A stretch of 64,000 nucleotides of DNA from Roseovarius gaetbuli (lineage in GTDB: Bacteria; Pseudomonadota; Alphaproteobacteria; Rhodobacterales; Rhodobacteraceae): contig NZ_FWFJ01000001.1 in assembly GCF_900172365.1 (NCBI RefSeq), forward strand, positions 1 through 64,000. The letters run 5' to 3'. Below the pieces are notes generated by a model, which worked only from the letters and a program-made list of their open reading frames with translations, was not told the origin of the DNA and ran no database searches. Below, in pieces: positions 1 through 8,611 of the stretch. Numbering within the stretch: position 1 is the stretch's first letter; the number at the start of each line of letters is the position of its first letter. Position numbers and translations under genes: made by a program.

Positions 1-127
1 TCCGAGACAGCGAAAAAGAAACGAAAGGAGACAGCAGCATTGACGCCATCATGACGCAAAGAACATAACAACTGGGTGGGTCAAGTCTCGGTGACAATCC
101 CGGGTCAGTTCTCAGTGACAATCAACA
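1..127. mobile_element. End of an IS21-family-like insertion sequence
   Basis: The last 50 bases carry two imperfect direct repeats and, read on the minus strand, finish in TGT followed by TGATTGTCACTGAG. Multiple internal repeats next to a TGT-type tip are typical of IS21-family ends, where the transposase binds. The tip falls inside the integrase gene on the right: only its first codon (TGT) and a stop codon are contributed to that reading frame. The transposase genes lie outside the window. A short open frame at 1-54 or 1-69 could be the tail of the helper gene, but it is too short to assign. Family assignment is inference from the end structure alone. Confidence 0.6.
78..124. repeat. Tandem terminal repeats of the IS end
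   Basis: Two 23-base units, 78-100 and 102-124, share GGGTCA, then TCTC, then GTGACAATC, and differ at only a few positions. The spacing is 24 bases, about two helical turns. These fit transposase binding sites at an IS21-type terminus. Confidence 0.7.
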
Positions 128-1270
128 TGCAAGCGCCATTTCGGCAATGTCGCGGGGATAACTTGTGCGCTCTGCGGCCCAGTCACGAAAGCTCGAACGC
201 AGTCCATGCGGCACCGCTGGGCGACGTGAGCGCGGATCGAGGAACCCGACGCGACCCGCTTTCTCTTCGGCAGCTTGGATACGACGCATCACCGCAGAGA
301 TTGTCATGTCTGACATCTGCCCGTTTTTTGGGGATGGGAATACGTATGGGCATCCCATCAGCCTCGGCGCGTGTGCGACAAGATGAGCCGCTGCAGATGA
401 GAGTGGCACGCGATGTTCTTTTTGGGCTTTCATACGCTCCGCCGGGATCGTCCATATCCCCTGCTTCAAGTCCATCTCATTCCAGAGCGCACCGCGGATC
501 TCGCCTGAGCGCGCCCCTGTGAGCGTCAGGAACTGAAGGGCAAGTGCTGCAATGCCGTCACGCGCCTGAAGCAGGCTGAACCACGTTGACATCTCGTCCA
601 GTGCAACTGCCGGATGTCCGAGCACTTTCTTCACTTTGTTCGAGGAGGGTAGAATCTGCTCCAGATTACCCTTCCATCGCGCGGGGTTCTCTCCTTCCCG
701 AAATCCCATTACCTTCGACCAATCGAGGATAGTCTCGATGCGCTGCCGCACGCGGGAGGCTGTCTCATTCTTCGTTTCCCAGATTGGGCGGAGAACGGAC
801 AGAACATCGTCCATCGTAATGAAATCGACGGCCTTTTCCCCGATAAGCGGGAATGCATATGTGGTGAGCGTTGAGCGCCACTGTTTTAAATGTTTTACGT
901 TGTTGAGTTCGCCCTGAAGCTTCTCTTCAAAATAACGGTTGAAGGCTTCCTCAAAAGTCGTTTCCTTTTTGCCCTCGGTGACGAGAGCAGAGCGCTGACT
1001 TTGGCGCTCTTCGACAGGATCAATTCCTGTGCTAATTTTTCGTCTCATTTCTTGCGCTTTTTCACGCGCCTCCGCGAGCGAGACTTCTGGATATGACCCC
1101 AAGCCGATGTGGCGTCGCTTGATACCGACGGTGGTCCGCAGTATCCATGATTTTGCTCCAGTGTCAGTGATGTTCAAGCATAGCCCGGACGCGCCGCCAA
1201 CCGCGTGTCGTCCAGGCTTGGTTAGGTTCCTGACCTGCAGCGCTTTAAGTTCTTTTGCGCGCTTCGGCAT
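122..1270 (-). pseudogene. P4-type tyrosine integrase, 3' end cut off by an IS
   Basis: The 382-residue product starts with the DUF4102-type arm-binding domain of P4-like integrases (MPKRAKELKALQVRNL, and GLGSYPEVSLAEAR). It continues with a SAM-like core-binding domain and the catalytic domain: the first arginine is in LTGARSGEIRG and the HxxR box is in VPHGLRSSFRDWA. The frame ends at EMALA plus one cysteine from the IS tip. About 35-40 C-terminal residues that would hold the second His/Trp box and the nucleophilic tyrosine are therefore missing. The protein should be catalytically dead. Family members normally site-specifically integrate genomic islands. The gene is lower in GC than the cluster to its right, consistent with transfer. 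Confidence 0.88.
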
Positions 1271-1561
1271 TTATTGCCACCATCCTTGCCACCAAAAATC
1301 ATCCTATTGAATGCATTTTATAGCAACCATGTGCAACAATCTTTTTCATTAAGTTCTGATAATACTCATGAAAATAAGGCCTCCTGACGATAATCGCATC
1401 TAAGAGCAAGTAACCAATGGCGGACTTCGGCTCCGCCACTTTCACCCTGAGATGGATGACGTTCATTGGGTGAGTGGCACGCGGCAACCTTGGTTGCCTT
1501 CCCCCAAAAGATATCGAAACATGCCTGCGCGGGTGCCTTGCATCCGGCGCTTGGCCTGGTC
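1271..1561. other. Intergenic junction between island and chromosome
   Basis: About 290 bases without a convincing gene. The left two thirds is AT-rich and the right end matches the GC-rich flank. It contains a hairpin with a TTCG loop at about 1418-1438 and a perfect 7-bp inverted repeat, GGCAACC-TT-GGTTGCC, at 1483-1498. P4-type integrase genes usually start next to their attachment site, so attR/attL may lie here. No tRNA T-arm was found. Confidence 0.35.
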
Positions 1562-2581
1562 TCAGGTCATGCGGTTGCGTTGGCGGTTGGGGGGCACGCC
1601 AAAGGCAGTGCGATAGACCCGCGCGAAATGGCTTGGGCTTTCAAATCCGGTGGCCATGGCCACGTCGATCACCGACATTTCGGTCTGGAGCAAAAGATGG
1701 CGCGCCCGCTCAAGGCGCAGATCAAGCATGTATTTCTTGGGCGAGGTGTTGAGGTGTTTGCCGAATATCCGCTCAAGCTGACGGGTCGAGACGCCGACCT
1801 CTTTGGCGATCAGGCTTATCGACATCGGCTGTTCGACCGAGGCGCGCATGATCTGGATCGCATGGGCAAGCCTTGGGCTGCGCAGGCCGGTGCGGGACTG
1901 AAGCGAGACGCGCTGTGCGGCGCTGCCTTCGCGCACGGCGTTATAGACCATCTGGTCGGCGACGCTGATCGCAAGATCCTCGCCGTGGCGCGCGGCAATC
2001 AGGTTGAGCATGAGATCGGCGGTGGCCGAGCCCCCCGAGGCGGTGACGATCGGCGCGTCATCGACAAAGACGCTGCGCACCAGCTCGATCTCGGGGAATT
2101 CCTCGGCAAAGCCGTCGTGAAATTCCCAGTGGATGGCGGCCCGTTGGCCATTCAAAAGCCCGGCAAGGGCAAGCGCATAGGTGCCCGAACACAGCGCCCC
2201 AAGCGCCGTGCCCCGGGTTCTGGCGTGGCGCAGCGCGGCAAGATGCGCGCGGGTGATGTGCTGGCGGGCATTGGTGCCGGCAAGCACGAAAAGCCGGTCA
2301 TAGGAGGGGATCGACTCAAGCCCCTGATGAACCCGGATCGTGACCCCGTTTGACGCCGTGACTTCGGCGCCTCCCGCCGCGATGAACGACCAGCGATAGA
2401 GTGGCTCGCCGCTGACCAGATTGGCGATTCGCAGAGGCTCGACCGCATTGGCAAAGGCCAGGTGGGTGAACTCCTCGATCAGCAGAAAGGCAAAGTGTTC
2501 GGCCGGGGGCATGGCATGATCCGTTGCATGGTCCGTTTCGGGGCGCTCTCGTATCATATGGTAGGGTTTCCAAGCGTACAC
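1562..2581 (-). CDS. GlxA-type AraC-family transcriptional regulator
   Basis: A 339-residue protein with an N-terminal DJ-1/PfpI-like domain (FAFLLIEEFTHLAFANAVEPL, roughly residues 29-190, with the GALCSGTYALALAGLL turn) and a C-terminal AraC double helix-turn-helix (ISLIAKEVGVSTRQLERIF, then DVAMATGFESPSHFARVYR). This architecture includes the regulators of carnitine and glycine betaine catabolism (CdhR, GbdR types). It is divergent from the GntR regulator gene and shares its control region, so it may activate the catabolic cluster; the inducer is unknown. Internal starts at 2557 (GGAAA upstream) or 2512 would fit the family's N-terminus better than 2581. Confidence 0.85.
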   Translation of the reverse strand: MYAWKPYHMIRERPETDHATDHAMPPAEHFAFLLIEEFTHLAFANAVEPLRIANLVSGEPLYRWSFIAAGGAEVTASNGVTIRVHQGLESIPSYDRLFVLAGTNARQHITRAHLAALRHARTRGTALGALCSGTYALALAGLLNGQRAAIHWEFHDGFAEEFPEIELVRSVFVDDAPIVTASGGSATADLMLNLIAARHGEDLAISVADQMVYNAVREGSAAQRVSLQSRTGLRSPRLAHAIQIMRASVEQPMSISLIAKEVGVSTRQLERIFGKHLNTSPKKYMLDLRLERARHLLLQTEMSVIDVAMATGFESPSHFARVYRTAFGVPPNRQRNRMT

Positions 2582-2592
2582 AATAAAAATTT

Positions 2593-2617
2593 ATTGCGTA
2601 TACATAATGTATACAAT
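2593..2617. promoter_or_regulatory. Double palindromic operator for a GntR/FCD-type repressor
   Basis: Two copies of the palindrome GTATAC lie in related contexts, ATTGCGTATAC (2593-2603) and ATGTATACAAT (2607-2617). The right half matches the TTGTATACAA-type operators known for FCD-class GntR regulators. The site sits between the start of the AraC-type gene and the GntR gene start at 2660. It is therefore likely to be the autoregulatory operator and to control both divergent units. Confidence 0.6.
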
Positions 2618-2659
2618 ACGGATGACCCAACCGATAGCAAAAACAAGGGCACGGGAACC

Positions 2660-3364
2660 ATGGCTGCCAAGGACCGCAAGACCGCACTTCTGGACCATCT
2701 CAAGCAGGCCATTCTGACCACGGTATTGCGTCCGGGGCATGATCTTGACGAGGTGGCGCTCTGCGCTGAATTCGGGTTGTCGCGCACGCCGGTGCGCGAG
2801 GTGTTCCGCGACCTCGACGGGCTTGGCTATCTTGACTTGCGCGACAATCGCGGACCGCGGGTGTCCGAGCTTTCGCATACGACCTTGCGCGACTTTTTTC
2901 TCGCGGCACCAATGATTTACGGCGCGATCCTAAGGCTTGCGGCACGCAACGCCACCCCGGCGCAGATTGAGGCCCTGAAAGGCGCGCAAGAAGCGTTTCG
3001 CGGCGCGCTGCGCGACAAGGGGCCGGCTGAGCGGGCGCTTGCCAATAACCGGTTTCACGAGATTACCGGCGAAATGGCGGGCAATACCTATCTCTTGCCG
3101 TCGTTCCAGCGGCTGCTGATTGATCACGCCCGCATCGGCATGACGTTCTATCAGCCCCAGACCAATGAAATGGCCGCGAATCTCTCCGAGGCCTCTGCCC
3201 AGCACGATGCGATCATCGCCGCCATCGAAACCGGCGACGAGGGCAGGGCGGCGACGCTTGCCGAGGATCACTGGAACCTGTCACGCCATCAGATCGAACT
3301 TTTCGTTATGCCCACGGCGCTTGATGTGCCGATGGGTTCTTTTTCGCGCTCCAGCCCTGCATGA
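2660..3364 (+). CDS. GntR-family transcriptional regulator, FCD class
   Basis: A 234-residue protein. The N-terminal winged helix includes PGHDLDEVALCAEFGLSRTP followed by VREVFRDLDGLGYL. The rest is an all-helical FCD ligand-binding domain with the metal-site style residues NNRFHEI and AQHDAIIAAIETGDEGRA. The ATG at 2660 (MAAKDRKTALLDH) is chosen over upstream starts because those would place the operator inside the gene and exceed family length. It begins a plus-strand operon with the lyase, aldehyde dehydrogenase and FAD enzyme, overlapping or nearly touching the next gene. It probably represses the operon until a pathway acid binds. Confidence 0.88.
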   Translation: MAAKDRKTALLDHLKQAILTTVLRPGHDLDEVALCAEFGLSRTPVREVFRDLDGLGYLDLRDNRGPRVSELSHTTLRDFFLAAPMIYGAILRLAARNATPAQIEALKGAQEAFRGALRDKGPAERALANNRFHEITGEMAGNTYLLPSFQRLLIDHARIGMTFYQPQTNEMAANLSEASAQHDAIIAAIETGDEGRAATLAEDHWNLSRHQIELFVMPTALDVPMGSFSRSSPA

Positions 3365-3372
3365 GGCCCGCA

Positions 3373-4290
3373 ATGACCCCAATTTTCAAGTTCGAGGGCA
3401 TCTATACCCCCGTCATCACACCCTATTTCGAGGATTTCCGCCCCAATCTCGACGCGCTCGCCGAGACCATCGAATTCCTGATCGCCAGCGGCGTGAATGG
3501 TATCATCACCGGCGGCTCGACCGGCGAGAATTACGCACAGACCGTCGCCGAACGTGTTGATCTTGCACGTTTTACCTATGATCAGGTCAAGGGCCGGGTG
3601 CCGCTTGTGGTGGGCACGGGCGCCATGCTGACGTCGGATTCGATCGCTTTGGCCGGGGCCGCCCGAGAGATTGGCGCCGATGCGATCCTGCTGGCAAGCC
3701 CGCCCTATTCGGTGCCGACCGACCGCGAAAACGCGCTGAATGCTCTTGCCATCGACAAGGCGGCGAACCTTCCGGTGATGCTCTATAATTATCCGCATCG
3801 CACCGGCACGATGATGGGCGAAGAGTTTCTGGATCGGGTCGGGCGGTCGCGCAATTTCTGCGGCATCAAGGAAAGCTCGGGCGATATCAACCGCGTGCAT
3901 CTTCTGGCGCGCGATTATCCGCATATCCAGATGGGCTGTGGCATGGACGATCAGGCGCTTGAGTTTTTCGCCTGGGGCGCGCCGTTCTGGGTCTGTGGCG
4001 GCTCGAATTTCCTGCCCGCCGAACATGTCGCGCTCTATCAGGCCTGCGTGCTCAAAGGCGACTTTGCCAAGGGGCGGCGGATCATGTCGGCGCTCCTGCC
4101 GCTGATGCGGGTGCTGGAACAGGGCGGCAAGTTCATCCAGACGATCAAGCACGGCGTCACCATGACCGGGATTGACGCAGGCGTCATGCGCGCGCCCCTC
4201 AAAGGTCTGAACAAAGACGATAAACGCGCCCTGGAACAGGTCACGCGCGTGTTGAAATCCACAATTGCCAGTATCATGGCGGAGGGCTAA
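3373..4290 (+). CDS. DapA/N-acetylneuraminate lyase family aldolase or deaminase
   Basis: A 305-residue TIM-barrel enzyme. Visible family signatures are GIITGGSTGENYAQT, the tyrosine in MLYNYPHRTG and the Schiff-base lysine in CGIKESSGD. Family members split or dehydrate 2-keto acids; some are deaminases in hydroxyproline breakdown. In an operon with an aldehyde dehydrogenase and an FAD amine oxidase it is unlikely to be the lysine-biosynthesis DapA. A 2-keto acid semialdehyde-generating step is plausible but unproven. The ATG at 3373 is preceded by GAGG; an in-frame ATG at 3361 overlaps the GntR stop and is the alternative. Confidence 0.82.
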   Translation: MTPIFKFEGIYTPVITPYFEDFRPNLDALAETIEFLIASGVNGIITGGSTGENYAQTVAERVDLARFTYDQVKGRVPLVVGTGAMLTSDSIALAGAAREIGADAILLASPPYSVPTDRENALNALAIDKAANLPVMLYNYPHRTGTMMGEEFLDRVGRSRNFCGIKESSGDINRVHLLARDYPHIQMGCGMDDQALEFFAWGAPFWVCGGSNFLPAEHVALYQACVLKGDFAKGRRIMSALLPLMRVLEQGGKFIQTIKHGVTMTGIDAGVMRAPLKGLNKDDKRALEQVTRVLKSTIASIMAEG

Positions 4291-4293
4291 GCG

Positions 4294-5790
4294 ATGGAAT
4301 TGCTGACACAGGACGAATACAAGAGCATCGCCGCGAACCTGGATTTTGCGACCGGGGCCTTTATCGACGGCGGTTATCGCCCGGCGATTTCGGGCGAAAC
4401 CTTTACAAGCGTGAACCCCGCCACCGGCACGCCGCTCGCCGAGATTGCGGCCTGCGGCGCGGCCGACGTTGACCTTGCCGTGACAAAGGCGCGCGAGGCG
4501 TTTGATGACGGGCGCTGGTCGCGGATCCATCCCGGCGCGCGCAAGGATGTGCTGATCCGGCTGTGCAAGTTGATGACGCGCAACGCGCGCGAATTGGCGG
4601 TGATGGAAAACCTTGATAGCGGCAAGACGATCTTTGATTGCGAAACCGTGGATATCCCCGAGGCGATCAATTGCATCAAGTGGCACGCCGAGCTGACAGA
4701 CAAGATCTATGATCAGGTCGCGCCTGCGTCGGACGATCATATCGCCATGGTGCTGCGTGAACCGATTGGCGTGGTGGGCCTTGTTCTGCCGTGGAACTTC
4801 CCGCTTTTGATGCTCGCGTGGAAGATCGGCCCGGCGCTTGCGGCGGGCTGTTCGGTGGTGGTGAAACCGGCGATGGAAACCTCGCTCACCGCGCTGCGGC
4901 TGGCGGAACTGGCAAGCGAGGCGGGCCTGCCGCGCGGTGTGCTTAACGTGTTGCCCGGTGGCGGCGCAGAGGTCGGCGAACCGATCGGGCGGCATATGGA
5001 TATCGACATGGTGTCCTTCACCGGCTCGACCACGACCGGCAAGCGGTTTCTTGGCTATTCGGGCGAAAGCAACGCCAAGGAGGTGGTGCTTGAAATGGGC
5101 GGCAAGAACCCGGCCATCGTGATGGAAGACGCCGAGAACCTTGATCGCGTGGCCCAGCATGTGGTCAACGGCGCCTTCTGGAACATGGGCGAAAATTGTT
5201 CCGCCACCTCGCGGCTGATCGTGCATCGCGACGTCAAGGCGGACCTTTTGGCGCGGATCGAGGCGCATGCGCGGGCCTGGAATGTCGGCGACCCGCTTGA
5301 TCCTGAAACCCGCGTCGGCGCGCTTGTGTCAAAGGCGCATTACGACAAGGTTTGCGGCTATCTCGACAAGGCCGAAAATATTCTGTTCGGCGGTACAGCC
5401 GAGGGCGGATTCGTTAGCCCGACGGTGGTTGAGGTTGCCAACAACACCCACCAGCTGGCGCGCGAAGAGATTTTCGGCCCGGTGTTGAGCGTGATCGAGG
5501 TCGCCTCGTTCGACGAGGCGGTCGCGGTGGCCAATGATACGGTTTACGGGCTCTGCGCCTCGCTCTTTACCGCCAATGCCAAGCGCGCCATTCGCGGCGC
5601 GCGCGCCCTTCGGGCGGGCACCGTCACTGTCAATAGCTTTGGCGAGGGCGATAGCGCGACACCCTTTGGGGGCTACAAGCAATCCGGCTTTGGCGGGCGC
5701 GACAATGGCGTGCATGCTCATGATCAGTATACCCAGCTTAAAACCATCTGGATCGACCTTGCCGATGACGCGGATGAGGCGGTGAGTTGA
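4294..5790 (+). CDS. NAD(P)-dependent aldehyde dehydrogenase
   Basis: A full-length 498-residue ALDH. It has the Rossmann-fold turn FTGSTTTGKRF, the general-base glutamate in LEMGGKNP and the catalytic cysteine in MGENCSATSR. PWNFPLLMLAWKIGPALAAG is also conserved. It most resembles the PuuC/betaine-aldehyde class (gamma-glutamylaminobutyraldehyde, aminoaldehydes), judging by overall pattern only. It lies 3 bases after the DapA-family gene and overlaps the start of the FAD enzyme, so the three are probably translated together. The likely role is oxidation of an aldehyde released by the FAD oxidase or the lyase. Confidence 0.87.
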   Translation: MELLTQDEYKSIAANLDFATGAFIDGGYRPAISGETFTSVNPATGTPLAEIAACGAADVDLAVTKAREAFDDGRWSRIHPGARKDVLIRLCKLMTRNARELAVMENLDSGKTIFDCETVDIPEAINCIKWHAELTDKIYDQVAPASDDHIAMVLREPIGVVGLVLPWNFPLLMLAWKIGPALAAGCSVVVKPAMETSLTALRLAELASEAGLPRGVLNVLPGGGAEVGEPIGRHMDIDMVSFTGSTTTGKRFLGYSGESNAKEVVLEMGGKNPAIVMEDAENLDRVAQHVVNGAFWNMGENCSATSRLIVHRDVKADLLARIEAHARAWNVGDPLDPETRVGALVSKAHYDKVCGYLDKAENILFGGTAEGGFVSPTVVEVANNTHQLAREEIFGPVLSVIEVASFDEAVAVANDTVYGLCASLFTANAKRAIRGARALRAGTVTVNSFGEGDSATPFGGYKQSGFGGRDNGVHAHDQYTQLKTIWIDLADDADEAVS

Positions 5791-7127
5791 GCCAATACAC
5801 CGCCCGCCGCCTTCCCGCCCATCAGGGGCCAGCCGCCTGGAACGCGATTTTACCCGCGCAAGGGCCGCTGACGCGCCTTGAGGGCGATGAAACCGCCGAT
5901 TTCGCGATCATCGGCGGCGGGTTTGCCGGGCTGTCGGCGGCGCGGCGTCTGACCCAAATTGCGCCGGGCGCGCGCATCGCGGTGCTTGAGGCCGGGCGCC
6001 TGGCGACGGGGGCGGCGGGGCGAAACTCGGGCTTCATGATTGATTTGCCGCACGAGTTGAATTCGCAGGATTACGCCGGCGCGGGGGATGACCGGGCGCT
6101 GATCGCGCTGAACCGCAAGGCCATCGGTTTTGCCCGCGCGGCGGTCGAGGATTATGGCATCGCGCCGGATTTCTTTGATCCCATGGGCAAGGTCAATGGC
6201 GCGGCGAGCCACACCGCCCATGCCCATAACGAAAGCTATGCGCGCCATCTGGCCAGCCTTGATGAGGCGAGCGAGATGCTTGATGCGCAAGCCATGCAGG
6301 AGCTTACGGGCAGCGCGCATTACCTCTCGGGGCTTTACACGCCCGGCACGGTGATGCTGCAACCGGCGGGTTATATTCGCGGCCTTGGCGCGGGGCTTTT
6401 GCGCGACGGGGTGGCGATCTTCGAGGATAGCCCGGTGTCGGGCTTTGAGAAACAGGGGGAGAGCTGGCAGATCACCACGCCCAAGGGCCGGATCAGCGCG
6501 GGGCGGGTGATCCTGACGGTGAATGGCCATCTTGAGAGTTTCGGGATTGAGCGTGGCCGCCTGATGCAGCTGTTCCTTTTTGCCACCATGACGCCAGTGC
6601 TTGACTCCGAGGCGCTTGCCCGGCTTGGTGGCGCGCCGCGTTGGGGCATCACGCCGTCAAATCCGATGGGCACCACCATGCGCCGGATTGACGGCGGGCA
6701 GGGTGGCAACCGGATCGTGACCCGCACCTGTGCCAAGCTGCGCCCCGACATGACGCCGACGCCGCGCGATGTTGCCCGCGCGGCCCAAGTGATGCGGCGC
6801 AAGTTTGACGCGCGGTTCCCGCAGCTTGCGGGCCTCAGGATGGAGCATAGCTGGGCCGGGCATCTGTGTCTGAGCCTCAATAGCGTGTCGGTGATGCGCG
6901 AGATCGAGGCGGGGCTTTATGCGGGCTGCGTGCAGAACGGTCTTGGCACCGCGCGCGGCACCCTGACCGGCATTGGCGCAGCAGAGCTGGCCTGTGCTCA
7001 GACCTCGGATATCACGACGAGTTTGACGGCACAGGCGCGGCCCAAACGGCTTCCGCCGCAGCCCTTTCAACAGATTGGGGCCAATGCCGCCTTGCGGTTC
7101 AAGGAATGGCAGGCGCGCGCCGAATGA
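5787..7127 (+). CDS. FAD-dependent amine oxidase/dehydrogenase, DAO family
   Basis: A 446-residue flavoprotein. The dinucleotide-binding motif is FAIIGGGFAGLSAARRL near residue 40, followed by the GRNSGF segment of the PuuB/OrdL-like branch of the D-amino-acid oxidase fold. A C-terminal GxG-type segment, NGLGTARGTLTG, closes the FAD site. Such enzymes oxidise secondary or primary amines, for example gamma-glutamylputrescine, N-methyl amino acids or imino acids. The start is a TTG that overlaps the stop of the preceding gene by three bases, so translation is probably coupled. It could oxidise a demethylated betaine; the substrate is not predictable. Confidence 0.83.
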   Translation: MSQYTARRLPAHQGPAAWNAILPAQGPLTRLEGDETADFAIIGGGFAGLSAARRLTQIAPGARIAVLEAGRLATGAAGRNSGFMIDLPHELNSQDYAGAGDDRALIALNRKAIGFARAAVEDYGIAPDFFDPMGKVNGAASHTAHAHNESYARHLASLDEASEMLDAQAMQELTGSAHYLSGLYTPGTVMLQPAGYIRGLGAGLLRDGVAIFEDSPVSGFEKQGESWQITTPKGRISAGRVILTVNGHLESFGIERGRLMQLFLFATMTPVLDSEALARLGGAPRWGITPSNPMGTTMRRIDGGQGGNRIVTRTCAKLRPDMTPTPRDVARAAQVMRRKFDARFPQLAGLRMEHSWAGHLCLSLNSVSVMREIEAGLYAGCVQNGLGTARGTLTGIGAAELACAQTSDITTSLTAQARPKRLPPQPFQQIGANAALRFKEWQARAE

Positions 7128-7133
7128 CCGGGG

Positions 7134-7868
7134 TCAGGGCAGGCTGAGCTTGCTCATGCGCCCGCCATCCACGGTATAGACCTGACCCGTGACAAAGCCG
7201 CTTTCGGGCGCGGCAAGAAAGGCGACAAGCGCGGCGACCTCTTCGGGCCTGCCGCTGCGCCCGACGGGGTGAATGGTACCGATCTTGGCGGCAAAGCCCG
7301 CAGGGTCGCCAAGGCTGGCGATGTAATCAAGGTTAAGATCGGTGTCGATCCACCCCGGCGCCACCGCGTTACAGCGAATGCCCTCGCCGCCGTGATCGAC
7401 GGCCACCGCGCGGGTGAGCGCGTGCAGGCCCGCCTTTGAGGCGCAATAGGCGGCGTGGCCGGGGTTTGATCCAAGCCCCTCGATCGAGCCGACATTGACA
7501 ATCGTGCCTTGCACGGCCCGCAGATGGGGCAGGGCCGTTTTGATCATCAGGAAGGGCGCGGTGAGGTTGACGGTCAGGTTTTTCTGCCAATCCTCAAGGT
7601 TCATATCCTCGATGCGCGCCTCTTGCATCATCCCGGCATTGTTGATCAGCACGTCAAGCCGCCCGGCGCGTGCGGTGACCTCTGCGACGACCTTTGCGGG
7701 GCTGGCGTGATCGGTGAAATCGGCGGTGATGCCCTCGAATTCCGGCTCGGGGCCGCGCTGTGCGGTGAAAACCCGCGCGCCCTCGCTGGCCAGACGGGTC
7801 GCAATGGCGCGCCCGATGCCGCTGCGCCCGCCGGTGATCAGGGCGACCTTGCCTTCAAAGCGCGTCAT
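7134..7868 (-). CDS. Short-chain dehydrogenase/reductase (SDR)
   Basis: A 244-residue classical SDR. It has [10 protein letters not shown] for cofactor binding, NNAGMM, the catalytic serine region NVGSIEG, the YxxxK motif in YCASKAG, and [10 protein letters not shown]. The start at 7868 (MTRFEGK) overlaps the stop of the upstream SDR gene as ATGA, giving coupled translation; the longer frame to 7910 runs into that gene. It is the last gene of the minus-strand unit mttB-like, SDR, SDR, and converges with the FAD enzyme gene 7 bases away. It probably oxidises or reduces a hydroxyl group on a pathway intermediate. Confidence 0.85.
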   Translation of the reverse strand: MTRFEGKVALITGGRSGIGRAIATRLASEGARVFTAQRGPEPEFEGITADFTDHASPAKVVAEVTARAGRLDVLINNAGMMQEARIEDMNLEDWQKNLTVNLTAPFLMIKTALPHLRAVQGTIVNVGSIEGLGSNPGHAAYCASKAGLHALTRAVAVDHGGEGIRCNAVAPGWIDTDLNLDYIASLGDPAGFAAKIGTIHPVGRSGRPEEVAALVAFLAAPESGFVTGQVYTVDGGRMSKLSLP

Positions 7869-8599
7869 AGCACCGGTTTCCCACCGTTGATTTCCACCAA
7901 GGCGCCGCACATATAGCGCGCCGCGTCAGAGGCGAGGAATAACGCCACATCGGCGATATCCTCGGCCTCGGCGATGCGGCCAAGCGGGACGGTCCTGCCC
8001 AGCTCGGCAATCGCCGTATCGGGATCAAACCCGCGCTTGGCAAAGCCCGTGCGCAACATCGGCGTGTTCACCTCATTGGGGCAGATCGCGTTGATCCTGA
8101 TCCCCTGATGGGCGTGATCCATCCCCATGCATTGGGTGAGCGAGGCAATCGCGGCCTTGGTCATGCAATAAAGCGCGTGGTTGCCCCCCGGCCTCAGACC
8201 CCAACACGAGGCGGTGTTGACGATGGCACCGCCCCCGGCGGCGGCCATGATCGGGATCGCGGCGCGGCAAATCCGAAACGGCGCCTCGACATTCACCCCA
8301 AGCGACAGCGCCCAGTCGTCATCCGTGGTTTCGGTGACCGGGCCACGGGTGATCACGCCGGCGTTGTTGAAGATGATGTCAAGCCCGCCAAGCGCATCCT
8401 TTGCGGCGCCGGGCAGGGCGTCGGCGTAGGTCGGATCGCAAAGATCGCCCGGCAGGTGGGCCGCCGCGTCAATCCCGCTGACATCGCGATCCGCTACGGC
8501 GACCTGCGCGCCCTTGGCCTTTAACGCGCGCGCAATCGCCGATCCGATGCCGCCCGCGGCCCCGGTCACAAGCGCCTTTTTGCCTTTGAAGTCCATCAC
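7865..8599 (-). CDS. Short-chain dehydrogenase/reductase (SDR)
   Basis: A 244-residue classical SDR with [10 protein letters not shown] at residues 12-21, NNAGVI, a catalytic NTASCW segment where serine is displaced by one position, and YCMTKAA as the YxxxK motif. It lies 12 bases after the stop of the mttB-like gene upstream and overlaps the next SDR by 4 bases. Two adjacent, divergent SDRs in one unit suggest successive or stereospecific steps on one substrate. It is not close enough to any named SDR for a substrate to be given. Confidence 0.84.
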   Translation of the reverse strand: MMDFKGKKALVTGAAGGIGSAIARALKAKGAQVAVADRDVSGIDAAAHLPGDLCDPTYADALPGAAKDALGGLDIIFNNAGVITRGPVTETTDDDWALSLGVNVEAPFRICRAAIPIMAAAGGGAIVNTASCWGLRPGGNHALYCMTKAAIASLTQCMGMDHAHQGIRINAICPNEVNTPMLRTGFAKRGFDPDTAIAELGRTVPLGRIAEAEDIADVALFLASDAARYMCGALVEINGGKPVL

Positions 8600-8611
8600 G
8601 GGTGTCCCATC

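Noticed and set aside
1405..1446. Possible tRNA-Ser or tmRNA 3' fragment as attachment site (GTCCGCCA on the minus strand)
   Set aside because: The acceptor-like end is present, but no T-arm sequence (GGTTCGA) lies nearby and the stretch folds into its own hairpin. Too little to call.
3289..5268. Open frame of 659 codons on the minus strand
   Set aside because: It is antisense to the DapA-family and aldehyde dehydrogenase genes, whose products have full sets of family motifs. Its translation is rich in His, Arg and Gly without any domain, as expected from the complement of GC-rich coding DNA.
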